This document shows, piece by piece, positions 37,078 through 50,605 of a stretch of 64,000 nt of DNA (within the stretch, counting starts at the first letter, position 1; the number at the start of each line of letters is the position of its first letter). A program made the position numbers and the translations under genes. The notes beneath the pieces are model-generated. The model did no database searches, was not told where the DNA came from, and saw only the letters and a list, made by a program, of their open reading frames with translations. Origin of the DNA: Acanthochlamys bracteata (lineage: Eukaryota > Streptophyta > Magnoliopsida > Pandanales > Velloziaceae). The stretch is from the NCBI GenBank assembly GCA_019914995.1, contig CM034143.1, positions 1,366,501-1,430,500 of the forward strand, written 5' to 3'.

Positions 37078-38985
37078 TCATTCATTCTTTTGTTCCAGCG
37101 GTGATGAGATTAGAGAAGGTCCTGGGAGAGCACTCATTGGAGAACCGCCATGATCGAGAAACATTTTCTCTGCACCTTCTATGGAATGTTTTAGGAATGC
37201 CTGTGCCGTGAAGATTAGGTGAAGTGTCCAGCTGAGCATGTCTGGGACGATCGCTCTATACAAAATGAACACATCACACCAGTTCGGATGCTTTATGTAC
37301 GAATCTCCGCGGCATGCTCCTGCTACCATTGATCTTGCGAATTTTGCCACTTGATTTCCAGTGAAGGCAACCTATGGGAATAAGGAAACAGAGAAATATT
37401 TGATATAGGATGCCTAGTGTTCGCATATGAAATTTGATCTTTTTCGTTTATATGAACATCTAAATGATTGCATATATGTTCGATTAGGAAATTTTACCTC
37501 CCATTCTTCTTTTGGTTGCATCTCGGAGCCTTCTACCAAGGGCCTGCTTCTGCCCATTTGATCACCACAGATCCAACCATGAGTGGCAATTGTTATTCCA
37601 ACATTGCCGTCCACTTCAAACCTCAGGGTTTCATAGAAGTTTATAACAGCTGCTTTTGCTGCCTAAAAAAGTCCGAAAACAAATTATAGAAATAACAAAG
37701 CTCATTGATGTATAGAAGAACTGAATGCGTCTTCTTCTAACAATACGTACTGCATAAAGGCTCATCCGCGGCATAGGCAACCAACTCTCAACCGATGCAT
37801 TCACAAGAATCCTGCCATGGCTTTGCCTCAGAAAAGGCAGTGCAGCATATGTTGGGTACACATTTCCCCAGAAATTAATGTTCTGTATACAACAAATTTG
37901 GAATTTGTTACATAAATTGCAGAATCGTTGGTTAAGTATAAAAGAAGGGAATATACACATACCATTAAATGCGAGAAAAGAGAGCTGTTCTTGGCTTCCT
38001 CAAAGTAGAATGTGTGGGCAAGGTTTGTAGTGTTTACAAGGTGATCCACTGCCATAAATTCCATGAAATAGAAAATAAAGTTAAGATTAATTAAATTTAA
38101 AACATCTCGGCATTCGTTCCAATAATTTTCTATAGTATACAAACTAGCATGCTGGTTCCTAAAATCCATTTCTTATGCTACTGAAAACATGCATTGATAT
38201 ATCACTACCATTTTTGTTGTTCGTGAAGAAAACCTAAGGGAAATCAACTGCAAACTTAGCCTAAAATTGAAAGTACATAAACAAATAAATGGAACTAGAA
38301 GTAACCTAGACGGACTTACATCGGCCGAAAATGTTTACAGTGTCAGTGACAAAACGGCAGCAGTCTTCTTCTTTCATGACATCTGCAGCCATGATAAGAA
38401 CTTGTTTCGCCCCAAGCAGTCTGGCATTCTCCCTTATTCTCATTAGTCTCTGCTCCTTCTTTGCAACCAAAACTAAGTTTGTCCTTCTTTTAGAATACTC
38501 GTACACTATTTGCTACACCCATCAAATAAGATAGAGATCTTTAAAATTTGGGAAGTAAAAGCAACTAAAGATGCATGATTCTTTTTCTTTCTAGCATATG
38601 TGAGAAGCTTGTCACCAATCCTCTAATTTATATTGCAATATAACTCTTGCAGTCAATCAATCAAGATTATTCTTATTAGATATCTATATTATCCTAACCA
38701 AGAAAATCATATTCAAAGCCAGCAATCTTCTAGGACAATGATTCAAACACCTTACGTGCAATCTACTACCTGGTTTAATCGTTAGATTACCTCTCCAATA
38801 GGTGAAGAAGCTGCAGTGATGATTACCACCTTGTTCTCCATGTTCTCCATGAAAGCTCTTCTATAGATCCATTGAAGAGTCCTTAGAAAGAAGAGAGCAG
38901 GCCATGACAAGGCAAGAATCATCATGCTCACTGGAGGAACAACAAAGTTCAAGAACTTGTTGATCAAACCCATCACCATCTCCAT
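37078..38985 (-). CDS. HSD5: Steroleosin-like 11-beta-hydroxysteroid dehydrogenase (SDR family), HSD5-like
   Basis: Six coding exons on the minus strand: 38985-38791, 38512-38320, 38048-37963, 37882-37751, 37662-37498 and 37371-37078. All are GT-AG with matching phases; 354 residues. An N-terminal hydrophobic segment (about 10-36) would anchor it to a membrane or lipid droplet. The SDR fold follows: cofactor motif, DVMKEEDCCRFV, NINFWGNVYPTYAALPFLRQ, catalytic Ser in VNASVESW 13 residues before Tyr, and YAAAK (Tyr-x3-Lys). These enzymes oxidise or reduce steroid-like alcohols with NAD(P)H. The glycine motif reads TAASSPIGE instead of TGASSxIGE, and the usual NNAG is NTTN. Arabidopsis HSD5 (At4g10020, from memory) also departs from NNAG but keeps the first glycine. 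Activity is therefore in doubt. Confidence 0.88.
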
Positions 38986-41900
38986 ATATGAACAAGTTTC
39001 AATCACTCTATATCAAAGATTGATTTTGAAATCGAGATAAATAAGTGTTTGAGAGAGAGAGAGAGAGAAGAAGTGCAACATGTTGTGTTTGCATTAGGTA
39101 GTTACGACAAATGGCAGGAAACCTTTGTAGCTTTCTACAACTCACACCATCATAGATTTCGCTTTGCATGCATCTCACTGAAATTTATTGTATTTTTAAT
39201 TTATACTTGCTTAATTTTTCATCAGTGTTATAACTACAACAAAAAAACAAGTGATTAATTAAGTCGCCTTGTTTAACTTAATTAAAGATTATAGCCTCAC
39301 TGAGCATGAATTTTGAAATTTAGCGTGATTGAAACAATAGTAACTAAATAAAGGGAAAAGGTCTGCTGAAACCATCTTCAAAAACGAGAGCTAGCTGAAG
39401 GAACAGTACGTCTCTATTAAATTTTCTAATAAAATTTTATTACTTTTTTAAGAACAGTTTTTAAAAAATTATTTTTTTAAATAAAAAAATAAAATTTATT
39501 TTTAAAACTTATTTAAAATATATTTTATTTTATAAACACGTCCATTCACATAGTCTGCAGTCGATTTTAAAATAGCAAATAAAAGACGTTTGGGATTGTT
39601 ATTTTCAAACACTTTTTTTTTAATTTTTCTATTTTATATTTTTTAATACATATTTTTTAAATATTTAAAAAATTTATTTCAAAATTTAGAAAATATAAAA
39701 AAATTATACGTAGTGAAATCTTTTTATTGCATATTTTTATATTTTTTTACATAAAAAAATAAATTTTATTTTTTTAAAATAGATAAAAATATTTTTATTT
39801 CAGAAAAATTTTATTTCATAAGAAATTTCAAACACACTTTGTAAAAAAAATAAAGCATATATAATTATTAAAATTTTTTAATTAGAAAGTTGTATTTTAG
39901 TAATTCTTATAAAAATTTCTAATTAACTAGAATTTTATTAAAATTTGTAACCGATTCTTATTTTATAAAGTAATATCCCTTTCTAATAAAATGAAGCTCT
40001 TGGAATGTCCTGCCCTCTTTTGCTGACCATTGCACACTTAAATAGAACAAGAGTAAATATAGTTTGTTTTTTATTATGTATTATTTGATAGATTTAGAGA
40101 TTAGATTACATTGTACTTTTTAATCTTGGGTATTCTTAATATTGATAGACTATTAGGAAGAATTGAACCATTTTGTTTTAGTACCAACCTTAACTTTCTC
40201 TAATCAATCAACTACCAGTTGAGATAATTTAAATATTTTTTTTTCATGATTTTGGTGACGTTTTACCGAACTTTAAAGTACTTATTATTTCAAATAAATA
40301 TTTTATATTTTTAAATAAATTTTTATACTATTATATAATTAAAAAAATTAATATAAAAAAATATCTCAAAACTTTTATTTTAAAACAAAAAATTAACTTA
40401 TTTTTTAAAATTTTTTAAATATATCTATCATTCTAGAAAATTTTATTTATAAATAATTTCAAACGCTCCTAATCGAATAAGCTCTTTTAAATGCTAGACA
40501 TTCGTAGAGTGGTAAGGTACACCTTCTCACTCATTTTACTAAACATGTTACACCATTAACTATATAAAATCAAGTGAGTTTTGTCTCAAATTGAATCCGA
40601 GTGAACTAGTCCGAATTCAACAACAAATGGTCCATTTGGAGACTGTAATTAATAAGAGCGTGCTTACTTTGCCTTAAAATGAGTTAACATAACTAAGTTT
40701 AATTTTTATATTTATTTTTATTGAAATTGAAAGTAAATTTGAAAGTAAAATTTGAAAGTGAATCTTCTAATGAAAAGAAATGTAGAAATTCTTCGAAACT
40801 CAATATTTGGTCAAAAAATTTAAAATTTCAAGCTAAATAAGTATGCCCTAAGTAAAAGTAACACATGTGAAAAGAATAAAAAAAAGAGAATTATTTAAAC
40901 TTATTTTATTATATGTATTAGTAAAGGTAAAAATTTTAGTCGTATTTGATTAGAACGGTAAATAAGTGAACAATAGAAAAAAAATTTGATAAAGTATTTA
41001 AATACTTTTTATATTTATATTAATCTAATTTTAGACTAATATAATATTTATTAATTTGATTTTAGATTATTTTTGTTAATGTAACTAATCGGCATTACAA
41101 ATTCTTCACAAAAGTGGAATCCTTCTTTCACTAATAAACGAAATTGAAAGCACAGCAGAAGAACAACAACGCACATCTCACCAACAAACAAAGGCACCGT
41201 TTGGCATTATTTTCAATAAATTTTTATTATAATTTTTAATTTTATATTTCTAATAATTTTATATAATATTTTTATATATTTAAAATTTTTTTTAAATATA
41301 AAAAACTTCAACATCGTAAGATCTTGATATTAATTATTTTTATTTTTTAAAATAAAAAAAACTTATTTCCTAATAAATTGTAAAATATTTTTTATTTCAA
41401 AAAAATTATATTTTATAAAAACTCTCAAATATTCTAAACATAAAATCTCTGAGGCTATGTTGGATACGTAAGTAAAACTAAATGACTTAGACTAATGAAG
41501 AGAAGAGTAATTATATTTTATTTATAAATAAGAGTGATAAAGAGTAAAAAAATATTCTTATTTGATTAAAAGAGAAGGTGAGGAGTAAATAAAATAATTT
41601 TTTGTAAAAAATTTGAAATACTCCTATTAAGTCTTGAAAACTTTGAAAATTTTATATTTATATTATGATAGAGTCGAGCGAAAAGAAGAGATGATTTTTA
41701 ATAGTTTTCATCAATTAAATTTAATTGGTTGGTTGGTTAGAAAAAATTGTAAACAGAATTATTTGGCGTAGCCATAGAGGTTATAGAAAGAAAGCACATA
41801 GAAAAAAATAAAAAGAGATAGTGATATATATAAATATTATAATTTCTTTAATTTATCGGAAAAAATATTTTACATATTCGAAATGCTTCTCTTTTATCTT

Positions 41901-42540
41901 TATATGGAGTGTAATATATTACACTTTATATGTAAAATGAAGAGAATTTTACTCTTCGTTACTCTTTATAAAGAAATTGTTACAAAAAAAAAAAAGAGAT
42001 TAACCGATTCATTTGCTCTTCTTTTCTTTTATTTACTCTCAATTTAAATAAAACAAAAAGAACTCCTAAGTGACATAACTTAAGATGTGCGTTTGAAATT
42101 AAGAGCTTTTCTAAAATAAAAAATACTTTTATTTTTTAAAAAATAAATTTTATTTTTTTATTTTTTTAAAAAATAAAAATATATAATAAAAAAATTTAAT
42201 TATATAAATTTTTTTATATTTTTAAATTTTAAATAAATTTTTTAAATATTATAAAATATATATTAAAAATATAATATTAAAAAAATATTATAAAAAAAAG
42301 CTGAATCAAACGTCCACTTTAACCTACAGCAGCAGTGCACCAGAATATATTTCCCTCCATTTTCTGCTACAAACGTGCTCTGCATTACCCTTCTGCCACA
42401 AAACAAAAAGAAGAAATTCTTTCTCTTGTGATCCAGAAAAACAAAAATCCCAACTTTATGTATCTATAACAAATTTTAACAACAAATAAAAACAATCCAA
42501 TGACAACAACTGCAACAACTAATCTTTGAATTTGAAAAAC
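38986..42540. repeat. Large AT-rich intergenic region with repeats
   Basis: A (GA)n run at about 39048-39070 lies in the leader of the dehydrogenase. AT-rich repeat-like blocks occur at about 39420-39540, 39590-39845 (starts GACGTTTGGGATTG), 40250-40480, 41195-41445 and 42090-42315 (starts GTGCGTTTGAAATT, ends AATCAAACGTCC). No coding exon or RNA gene seen. Confidence 0.45.
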
Positions 42541-43121
42541 CATTATGTCCAATCCCGTAACAAAATCCAATGGTCAGCCGCATTCTTCTCTCCCTCAATT
42601 CCCTCTCTCTTTCATTTCTTTCTTCTCCTCTTCTAAATTTTCATTCCTTCTCTTTCTCTCTCTGTTATCCTTTTCTGATTCTTTCTTTTGTTTTTAATTT
42701 TTCTATGGTTTTTTATATTTTCGGCATTTATTTTTTTCTTTCTTTGCTCGCGTCGCCGTTGTCGGTCGGAACCTTTTCGACACCTGCAGGTCCCGGTTTT
42801 TTCCTCTGAGTTTTCATGATTCAGTTCTTGGATTTGAATCTGTTCTGGGTTTTGAAAATTTGAAGATTTTGGATGATATGACCCTGTGATGTGTTGGAAT
42901 TTGAAGGTGGAAGGGAAGCTAATACGTTTTTGGATCTGTTATGGATCTTGGAAATTTGAAGCTTTTAAATTGAAAAGACTGTGAGGGGAATTAAATAGTC
43001 AGGAATGGTTTGATGGTATGCCCCTGTGAGAGTTGTTTAAAGAACTTGAAGGTGAAAGGTTTTGGTGATATAGATTATTGCAGTGCTGGAAGGGGAAAGC
43101 TTTTGGTGCCTGTCGGCGCTT
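42541..43121 (+). promoter_or_regulatory. Pyrimidine-rich leader region of the CDK-like kinase gene
   Basis: 42560-42680 is strongly CT-rich, typical of plant 5' leaders. ATTGCAG just before 43083 could be the acceptor of a leader intron. Neither transcription start nor intron can be fixed from sequence. Confidence 0.4.
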
Positions 43122-46100
43122 ATGGGCTGCATTTGCTCCAAGGGCGAGAAGGAGGTTGATGACTCAGTAATCCAGCAAGCAGCCAACCAAGCGAACAAAT
43201 CGTCAAGGCGGCTCTTCACATCGTCAGGCAAGGATGACGGGATTATTTTTTATGCAAGCCCTGCAGGAGCAGGACCTCACGTCGATGGCAGCAATACACG
43301 TGGCAGGGAGAGCGCGGCGGTCATGCCTGCACCGCCCTCTCCTAACAAGATGGAGAGTATAACATCATTGCCAAGAAAGCCAAGCGGGCACCAAAGAAGG
43401 GCCACCGTTGCTGTAGGGGTGAAACAGATACAGAAGAATTCAGTTGCAGAGGGAGAAGATGGGCCAAACCTGGGAATAGTGGATGTGCCCAATGGGTTTT
43501 CAGGTGAACATGTTGCTGCTGGTTGGCCTAAGTGGTTGGTCTCTGTAGCTGCTGAATCTGTGAAAGGGTGGTTGCCGAGGAGAGCTGATTCATTCGAGAA
43601 ATTAGACAAGGTGAGAGCTTTTGGAATTACCTTCATCTGTTACAATTGTTTTGCAGGAGAAACAGAAACACATGTCCATGAAATTCCTTCTATTGGACTA
43701 AGTATAAACTTTTTTGGCAGATTGGACAAGGAACTTATAGCAACGTCTACAAGGCTCGTGATCTCGAAATGGGCAAGATTGTTGCTCTTAAGAAAGTTAG
43801 ATTTGTTAATATGGATCCAGAAAGCGTCCGATTCATGGCAAGAGAAATTCACATACTGCGCAGGCTTGATCACCCAAATGTCATCAAGCTCGAAGGAATT
43901 GTTACTTCAAGAATGTCGTGCAGTTTGTATCTTGTTTTTGAATATATGGAGCATGATCTTGCTGGACTAGCAGCGAGGCCTGGTATCAAGTTCACTGAGC
44001 CACAGGTTCTTGACCAAATAGATAATTTGCAAGCTTTCTCATTGTATTAGTCATTAACCCGTCTTGTCTAGTTAATATAGAGAGGTCATATATGCTGAAG
44101 TCTCTCTTCCGTTGTGTTTCAGGTCAAGTGCTTTATGCAGCAGTTGCTTAATGGTCTTGAACATTGCCATGGCCGTGGAATTTTGCATCGAGATATCAAA
44201 GGATCGAACCTCTTGGTTGATGGCAATGGAATCTTGAGAATAGGAGACTTTGGGTTGGCTAATTTCTTCAGCCCTGATCAGAAGCAGCAACTGACCAGCC
44301 GCGTTGTGACTCTGTGGTACCGTCCACCTGAGCTTTTGCTTGGTGCAACAGAATATGGAGTCGCAGTGGATTTGTGGAGTGCTGGTTGCATTCTTGCAGA
44401 ATTACTTGCCGGGAAGCCAATTATGCCTGGAAGAACTGAGGTAGATTTGTTTTTCATATACATGCCTAGAAGCTTTCCTTAAACGTTAGTTAGCGATTTC
44501 TTCATCAAGGGTTCTTATTTGGTCTCCCAATTAGGTGGAGCAACTGCACAAGATTTTTAAACTATGTGGTTCCCCACCTGATGATTACTGGACGAAGTCT
44601 AAGTTGCCACATGCAACTATCTTCAAACCTCAGCATCCTTACAGGCGATGTGTTCGTGAAGCTTTTAGGGACTTTCCTCCTTCAGCGTTAGCCCTTCTGG
44701 ATTCCCTATTAGCAATACAACCGGAAAACCGTGGAACAGCAACCTCTGCATTGAATAGCGAAGTGAGTCTCATTCTTTCAATCAGAACTTCTTTCCTGTA
44801 GATAGTTAAGATCCATAAAACTTGGCATACAACTTTGTTCCTAAATAATATCAGGATTCTTACATGCCAATTCACCTTTCATTTCTTCCAGTTTTTCACT
44901 ACCAAACCCTTCGCATGTGATCCCACAAGCTTGCCAAAATTTCCACCTAGCAAGGAATATGATGCAAAACTTCGTGACGAGGAAGCAAGGAGGTATGTTC
45001 TGCCATTCACCTAACAATTTCTTTCCTTAGAAATTGCTTTGAGCTTTTATCTAAAGGCTGTGCGTGGGTTGGGAATTGCACTTCTATGAGTTTCTGTGCT
45101 ATAAAATCGGAATAAGTTAGCATATAATGCTGACGTTGATCTCTTTTACAGGCAAAAGGCAGCAGCAGCAACGAAAGAAAGAGCAGCTGAATCTGTTAGG
45201 ACCAGCACAAGGGATTCCAGGATAAGGTCAAGAGATGTACCTATTGAACAACAGGTAATTCTAGAAGATTTTTCTTTGTCGCTACTGAACTGCTCAGTAA
45301 GTCAGAATGCCTCTGGGCAGTATCCTGAAGTACCTCAGATCGCCTAGCTCTAATCAGATGCTGGGTTGGTTCACTTTGGATTTGAGATTTACATTCTAAT
45401 TCCCTAAGCGTGTTTTTTGGTGGATGTTTTATTGTGTAAAAAAAACAGTGTATTTATTATTGTTTCATGCTCGATTGGAATCATGCAAATGAGTGTTGCG
45501 TCTGCAAAACCTGGAAAATGATTACTGTAGCTCTATAGCTCCTGTAGGTTATAAGGCACATAATCCAGTTGTAAATTCGTCAAGCATCATCGCACGAGTT
45601 TACTTTTTTGCATAATTTTGATGTATTCCTTCTGCTGCAGAGACATGCACAGGCAACTCCCAAGAGTAGTAGTGAGAAGTACACTGAAGAGGATGGTGCT
45701 TCAGGATTCCCTATTGATCCTCCTAGATGTGGAACTGAGAGTCACTATGCATTTGGATTCTCAAAAGATAAAAAGAGCAGGGAAGATCATCGGACTATGC
45801 CTGGCCGCTCAACCACAAGTTTACATAGAGCAAATGATCCTGATTTGAGGACACAGAGATCATACATGGCTCATAATGGGGCTGAACTCTCAAGCTATGC
45901 TTCCGTAAGAGTAAAGGAGAGGTCTGATAGAGGTCAGACTAGCCAATGGACAGACCGCACACATAGCTCCAGATACAATCAGCTTGACGTTGCAGATGCA
46001 TCTCACCACGTGCTAGATAGACCAGCCTCTACCCATAGGAAGGACGGGGTGAAGGAAACAACGACGGTGAGTATACCATAAGATCTTCTATAAAGTTATG

Positions 46101-46462
46101 ATAGGTCAGTTTGTTCACTTCCTAGCTGCATAAACTTTGGCTGGCACATAAGGCACTCCAAATCTAGGGATGAATTGGCTTTTTTCTTTTTGGTCGTCTT
46201 TTAAGCTGTTTATTGAACTGCATGGTGCACATTATGGAACTTCTCTATGATTTAGCTTTAGACAGGGTCTCTTTTATCAAGTTATTATCTTGTGTCAAAA
46301 CAGGCATATGGAATGAAGAAGAACAGAATCCACTACTCTGGCCCGCTAATGCCACCAGGAGGAAATATTGAGGACATGCTCAGGGAGCATGAGAGACAGA
46401 TCCAGCAGGCTGTACGCAAAGCTCGTCTAGACAAAAATAAGACTAACGATAGAATGGGCTAA
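43122..46462 (+). CDS. CDK-like protein kinase with N-terminal lipidation motif (CDKC/IBS1-like)
   Basis: Eight coding exons: 43122-43610, 43721-44005, 44123-44440, 44535-44762, 44892-44992, 45152-45254, 45641-46066 and 46304-46462. Phases agree; 702 residues. The start MGCICSKGEKE is a myristoylation and palmitoylation signal (Gly2, Cys3, Cys5), so membrane attachment is likely. The kinase domain covers about 158-447: GQGTYSNV (165-172), Lys187 in VALKK, FMAREI at the PSTAIRE position, HRDIKGSN with Asp282, DFG at 300-302, and VVTLWYRPPELLLG. All catalytic residues are present. The C-terminal third is a basic, Ser/Arg-rich, probably disordered tail, ending with a conserved HYSGPLMPPGGNIEDMLREH block. 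Substrates and any cyclin partner are unknown. Arabidopsis relatives are At4g10010, At1g33770 and At1g18670 (from memory). Confidence 0.94.
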
Positions 46463-49400
46463 GAAGGATTGTCTGGATACTTTCTCTTCCATGCGAGTGG
46501 CATCTCAGATGCACAAGAAGCCTGTTTCCATCTTATGTATATAAAATATGATGCTTCTGCTCCTGATGAAGGAAGGATAACTGATGCTGTCAACATCTGC
46601 TGTTCAGCAGAAGAGTTAGGCTTGTATGGCTTGATGCATCAATGTCATCACAGCAATACCCTTCTCACTCCAAAAAGACACTGCGGCAATGTCAAGTAGT
46701 CATGAACTTAACAGTTCTTATGCCTTCAAAGACTCTGGTGGTAGGAGACCTTAACTTTAACCTAGCAGGTGAGTCTGGTGAGTTTGTAAATTATGTGCTC
46801 AAATGCCAAAATGTAAAGGTTTATTTCTGGAGCTCTGGATTCGATATTTTGGTTTATTAGGGGTAAAAATCTTTCTCCAAAGAGGACGAAATTTGCTGTT
46901 TTCATATTTTAGATTATAAAACCACCATCTCTTGTACAGAAAAGTGTTCAACTTCTTGGTCATGAAATACTGTTGATATATTTATGTTCTTGGAGATTCC
47001 CGTAAATTGTAGCTGAAACTTTTCTTGAGACATCTTTAGCTGTTACATGTAGCACTAGCATCTTTATTCACTACATTGCGATCCGATGAAGCACGAAAAG
47101 GTCTTTCTACACAAAATTGTTATTCTCATTCAGTGCATTAGAGAATTATCGTCTTTGCTCTGCGCTTCATTTTCACCAGTTTTGTTGATTTTCAACTATT
47201 AACTCAAGCACAGATATAAGCTACAAATGAACAACAGCTGAAATATGTACTGCTTATAATGATAAAAATTCTGCCAAGCTGCTTGTTGCGAAGTCTCAGT
47301 TAACAATAGATAGTGGATAAAAGATCAAGTGCTTGAAACTCTCCACGGTCACAAGAGGACGCTGGTGCAAATACGGGCGCCCCAGTGCGGGCCATACAAA
47401 CTGTTCGGGTCACCCTTGCCTGCTTCTGATTTTCGGGCCAAGTCGATGGCGTCTGATTACATTTTTTATGACTTAGTCTGACTCATTTTTATTTTTTATT
47501 TTAATAATAATAATTTAAAATAATGTATTATTACGAAAATAAATGAAAAATATTTCTAGTTTTTAAAAATATTTTTTTCTTAATAATTATCCTGGTTAAA
47601 ATCAACAAGAAATGACTCACCAAGTGAACCCAAGTTCTGATCCCCTTGCTTGTTCCCACAATCTCTAACTTCCAAAGATCTCAACTTTAAGCAACTGAGC
47701 AACCATATGGATCTCCCAAACAAAACCTCAATCTCCGAAACTTGAAACCTCTTCCATAGCAGCTCCTCTGCATGCAAATCGGCATTCTCGCGTTCAAATT
47801 GGAGGAAAAAACTTCCATTGGAAACCAATATTGAGATTTCCAGAAGATGAAGTTTTTCGATCTTGTTGATATATTTTGGGTGATTTTGTTTGTTTTGAAG
47901 AGTTTTGTTTTACTTTTAAGAAGAAGACGAAGGTTGCTGTTAGCCTGTTACAGTTACCCGCGGCGTAGTGTAAGAATGACGGTACAGTTAAAGTTGTTTA
48001 TGAGTGCGTTTTTCGAAAAGAAAAAATATTTTGAAAATTTTAAAAATATAAGTTTATTTTTTTATATTTAAAAAATAAAATTAATTAATAACAAAATTTT
48101 ATAATATAAATTTTATATTATTAAAATTTTTTAAAATATAAAATATTTTAAAATTTTTATTAGAAAAAATAAAATGAAAAATTGAAAAAAAAAAAAGCTC
48201 CGACTTTAGTTTCGTTAAACTAAATGGGTCGGCCTACTGTTTAATTGGGCCTTATAATCTTTTTATTTTTGGTTAAGCTTTTTTTCATCTTTTCATTCCA
48301 TCAAAACATTTCTTATTTTCATATAAATTTTATATAATATTTCATAAAATTTATTAAAAATTTAAAAAAATAGAAAAAACTAACTAATCATTATTTTATT
48401 ATAATTTTTTGAAATTAAAAAATTAGAATATTTTTTATATTAGAAACCTTTTTCTATAAGTATTTCTAAACACTTCTTAAATCTGTGGTAGTATATTGAA
48501 CTTCAATAATGTAAAAGTTAAGGATCATTTAGGAAAAAAAGTTTTTTTGAAATAAAATTTGTTATTTTTCAAAAAATAAGTTTGATTTTTTAACTAAAAA
48601 ATGAAAATTACACAAATAAAACTATACAAGATATAATAATTATATTTTTAAATTAACAATTAAATATTATAAGACATTGTTAAAAAATAGAATAAGTTTT
48701 AGTACAAAATCATAAAAGAACAATAGTGAGCTGGATCATGATTGACTTTATAGTTTATAATAATTGAAATTGAGTAATAATAGTCTGGAGCAACTGGATC
48801 AAGTCATCGAACATGCCAAAAACTAAAGAAAATTTATCTTAACCACTCCCAACTACTTAGCTTAACTACTGCATTTATCAGAAACATTATTATTATTATT
48901 ATTATTGTGAAGTTTGTTCAATTATTTCATTTGTACTGCATTTTTCTGATTTTTGAAGTATGTTATTTATAAACACTATAATTTGAAAGAATTTATGTAG
49001 CGGATTTCAGTAACAAGAAGAGAAGCTTAATATTGTTCTTAAAAAATTAATGAAATAAATAAAGGTGTAGTTAACATCTGTCTTTCTTTAATATCCAGCA
49101 TTTAATTTCATATTTTAACCATACAAAAACGTTACAATACTCAAAACATCTTACCTTTCCGCATAATTTTAAAAAATAAAAATAAAACAATTCTCAATAC
49201 AAAATAGAACAGTTAATCATATTGAAAAAGAAAAAGATTTAGTTTCTAGTTTAGTTGCATGTTGAATTTTTTACAAAATAAGTTTGAAAAATAAAAATTT
49301 TTATATTTAATTGCATTGATAAATGAATTTGGAAGTGATTTTTTTCTGATCGTTTGTGTTTGATCGAAAAATTGGAAGTAAGTTTTTTTTTTTAGAAAAA

Positions 49401-49599
49401 AAAGTGAGCTTTAGGAAAACTCAAAAATCCTTTCTGAAAGCAGCAGCTGCAGAGAATCAGTTGGTCTCCTTTCTTTTTCGATCCCCAAATTCTTTCTGTC
49501 CATTTTTCTTCTTCTTCTCAATCTTCGACACAGACCTTTTATTTCTTTCTTCTTCTCTCGCAACTAAGAAGAAGAAAGAAAGAAAACAGCAAGAACACC
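46463..49599. other. 3' UTR of the kinase and AT-rich intergenic region
   Basis: About 46463-47000 is the likely kinase 3' UTR. A G+C-rich patch at 47360-47455 begins GGTGCAAATACGGGC and may be a hAT terminus (see findings). AT-rich repeat-like blocks lie at about 48000-48200 and 48290-48480, and an (ATT)n run at about 48888-48905. The final 100 bp (49500-49599) is the CT- and GA-rich leader of the DUF579 gene. Confidence 0.4.
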
Positions 49600-50605
49600 A
49601 TGAACCAGTTGAAAACCATGAGAAAAAAATTTCAAAACCCAATCAGTCTCAAACTCTTCTTACTTGGTTCATTTCTCATTGTAATGCTATTCCTGACACT
49701 CAAATCCAAGTCAAACCTTCCTGCTTTCACCTCCCAAGACCAATCCAAATTCATCAATCTTACTACAACGATCAACCAAGAACAAGAACAACAGCAGCAG
49801 CAACAGAAGCAGTGTAATGACAAGATTCCTGGAACGTTATCGGACGCGATAATCCATTACGCGACGATGAATTCAACGCCACAGCAGACAATAGAGGAGA
49901 TATCTGTGACTGCAAGAGTTCTAGCAGAGAAATCTCCGTGTAAGTTTCTTGTATTTGGTCTTGGGAAAGATAGCTTGATGTGGGCATCGTTGAACTACGG
50001 CGGCAAGACTGTGTTTCTTGAAGAAGATCGTTCTTGGATTGAAAGCATCCGGAAGGAGATTCGTGGGTTGGAGTCTTACCATATTGTTTACAAGACTAAG
50101 GTATGAAAAAAATAAGCTTCTAAAAAAGTTGCCTTTTAGTGATTTTTACCATATCTTGAAAATCTTAGTAATTAGTTTTACTTTGATTTATTAGGTGAGC
50201 CAAGCCGAGAAGCTGTTGGAGCTACGGCAGCAACCGGAATGCACAACGGTAGTAGGCGATGTGAGAGACTCGCAATGCCCGCTTGCGTTGAAACAACTTC
50301 CGAGCATAGTGTACGAAATAGAATGGGACTTGATAATGGTAGACGCAACGACCGGGTACCATCCAGGTGCTCCTGGAAGAATGGGAGCAATATACACAGC
50401 TGGAATGATTGCCAGAAGGCGGTCGGCCGGCGAGACGCATTTATTTGTTCATGATGTTAATAGGTTTGTGGAAGATAAGTATTCTAAGGCGTTCTGGTGT
50501 GAAGGGTACATGAAAGAGGAAGTAGGGCTGCTGAGGCACTTTGTTGTGCCCAGCCAAAGGAGTAATGTGAATGAGAGCATGAGAATTTCATTCTGCCCAG
50601 AATGA
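49600..50605 (+). CDS. GXM: Glucuronoxylan 4-O-methyltransferase (DUF579)
   Basis: Two coding exons, 49600-50100 and 50195-50605, encode 303 residues, close to the usual family length. A single membrane anchor (about 18-36, SLKLFLLGSFLIVMLFL) follows a short basic N terminus, as in type II Golgi proteins. A Gln-rich linker (about 59-71) precedes the catalytic part. The catalytic part has CKFLVFGLGKDSLMWASLN (SAM-binding loop), GGKTVFLEEDR, WDLIMVDATTGYHPGAPGRM and THLFVHDVNR. The family transfers a methyl group from S-adenosylmethionine to O-4 of glucuronic acid side chains of xylan, in the Golgi. Arabidopsis members are GXM1-3; position suggests GXM2 (At4g09990). The related IRX15 branch is less likely given FGLGKDS and the length, but I cannot exclude it by eye. 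Confidence 0.88.

Noticed and set aside
42570-42809. 79-codon plus-strand frame before the kinase gene
   Set aside because: It is the CT-rich leader read as Ser/Leu/Phe; no similarity to a protein and the kinase starts at 43122.
47580-47828. 82-codon minus-strand frame (LQFERENADLHAEELLWKRF)
   Set aside because: The reported start is TTG, not ATG. The frame continues upstream into AT-rich sequence and I recognise no family. It may be a gene fragment, but the evidence is too thin.
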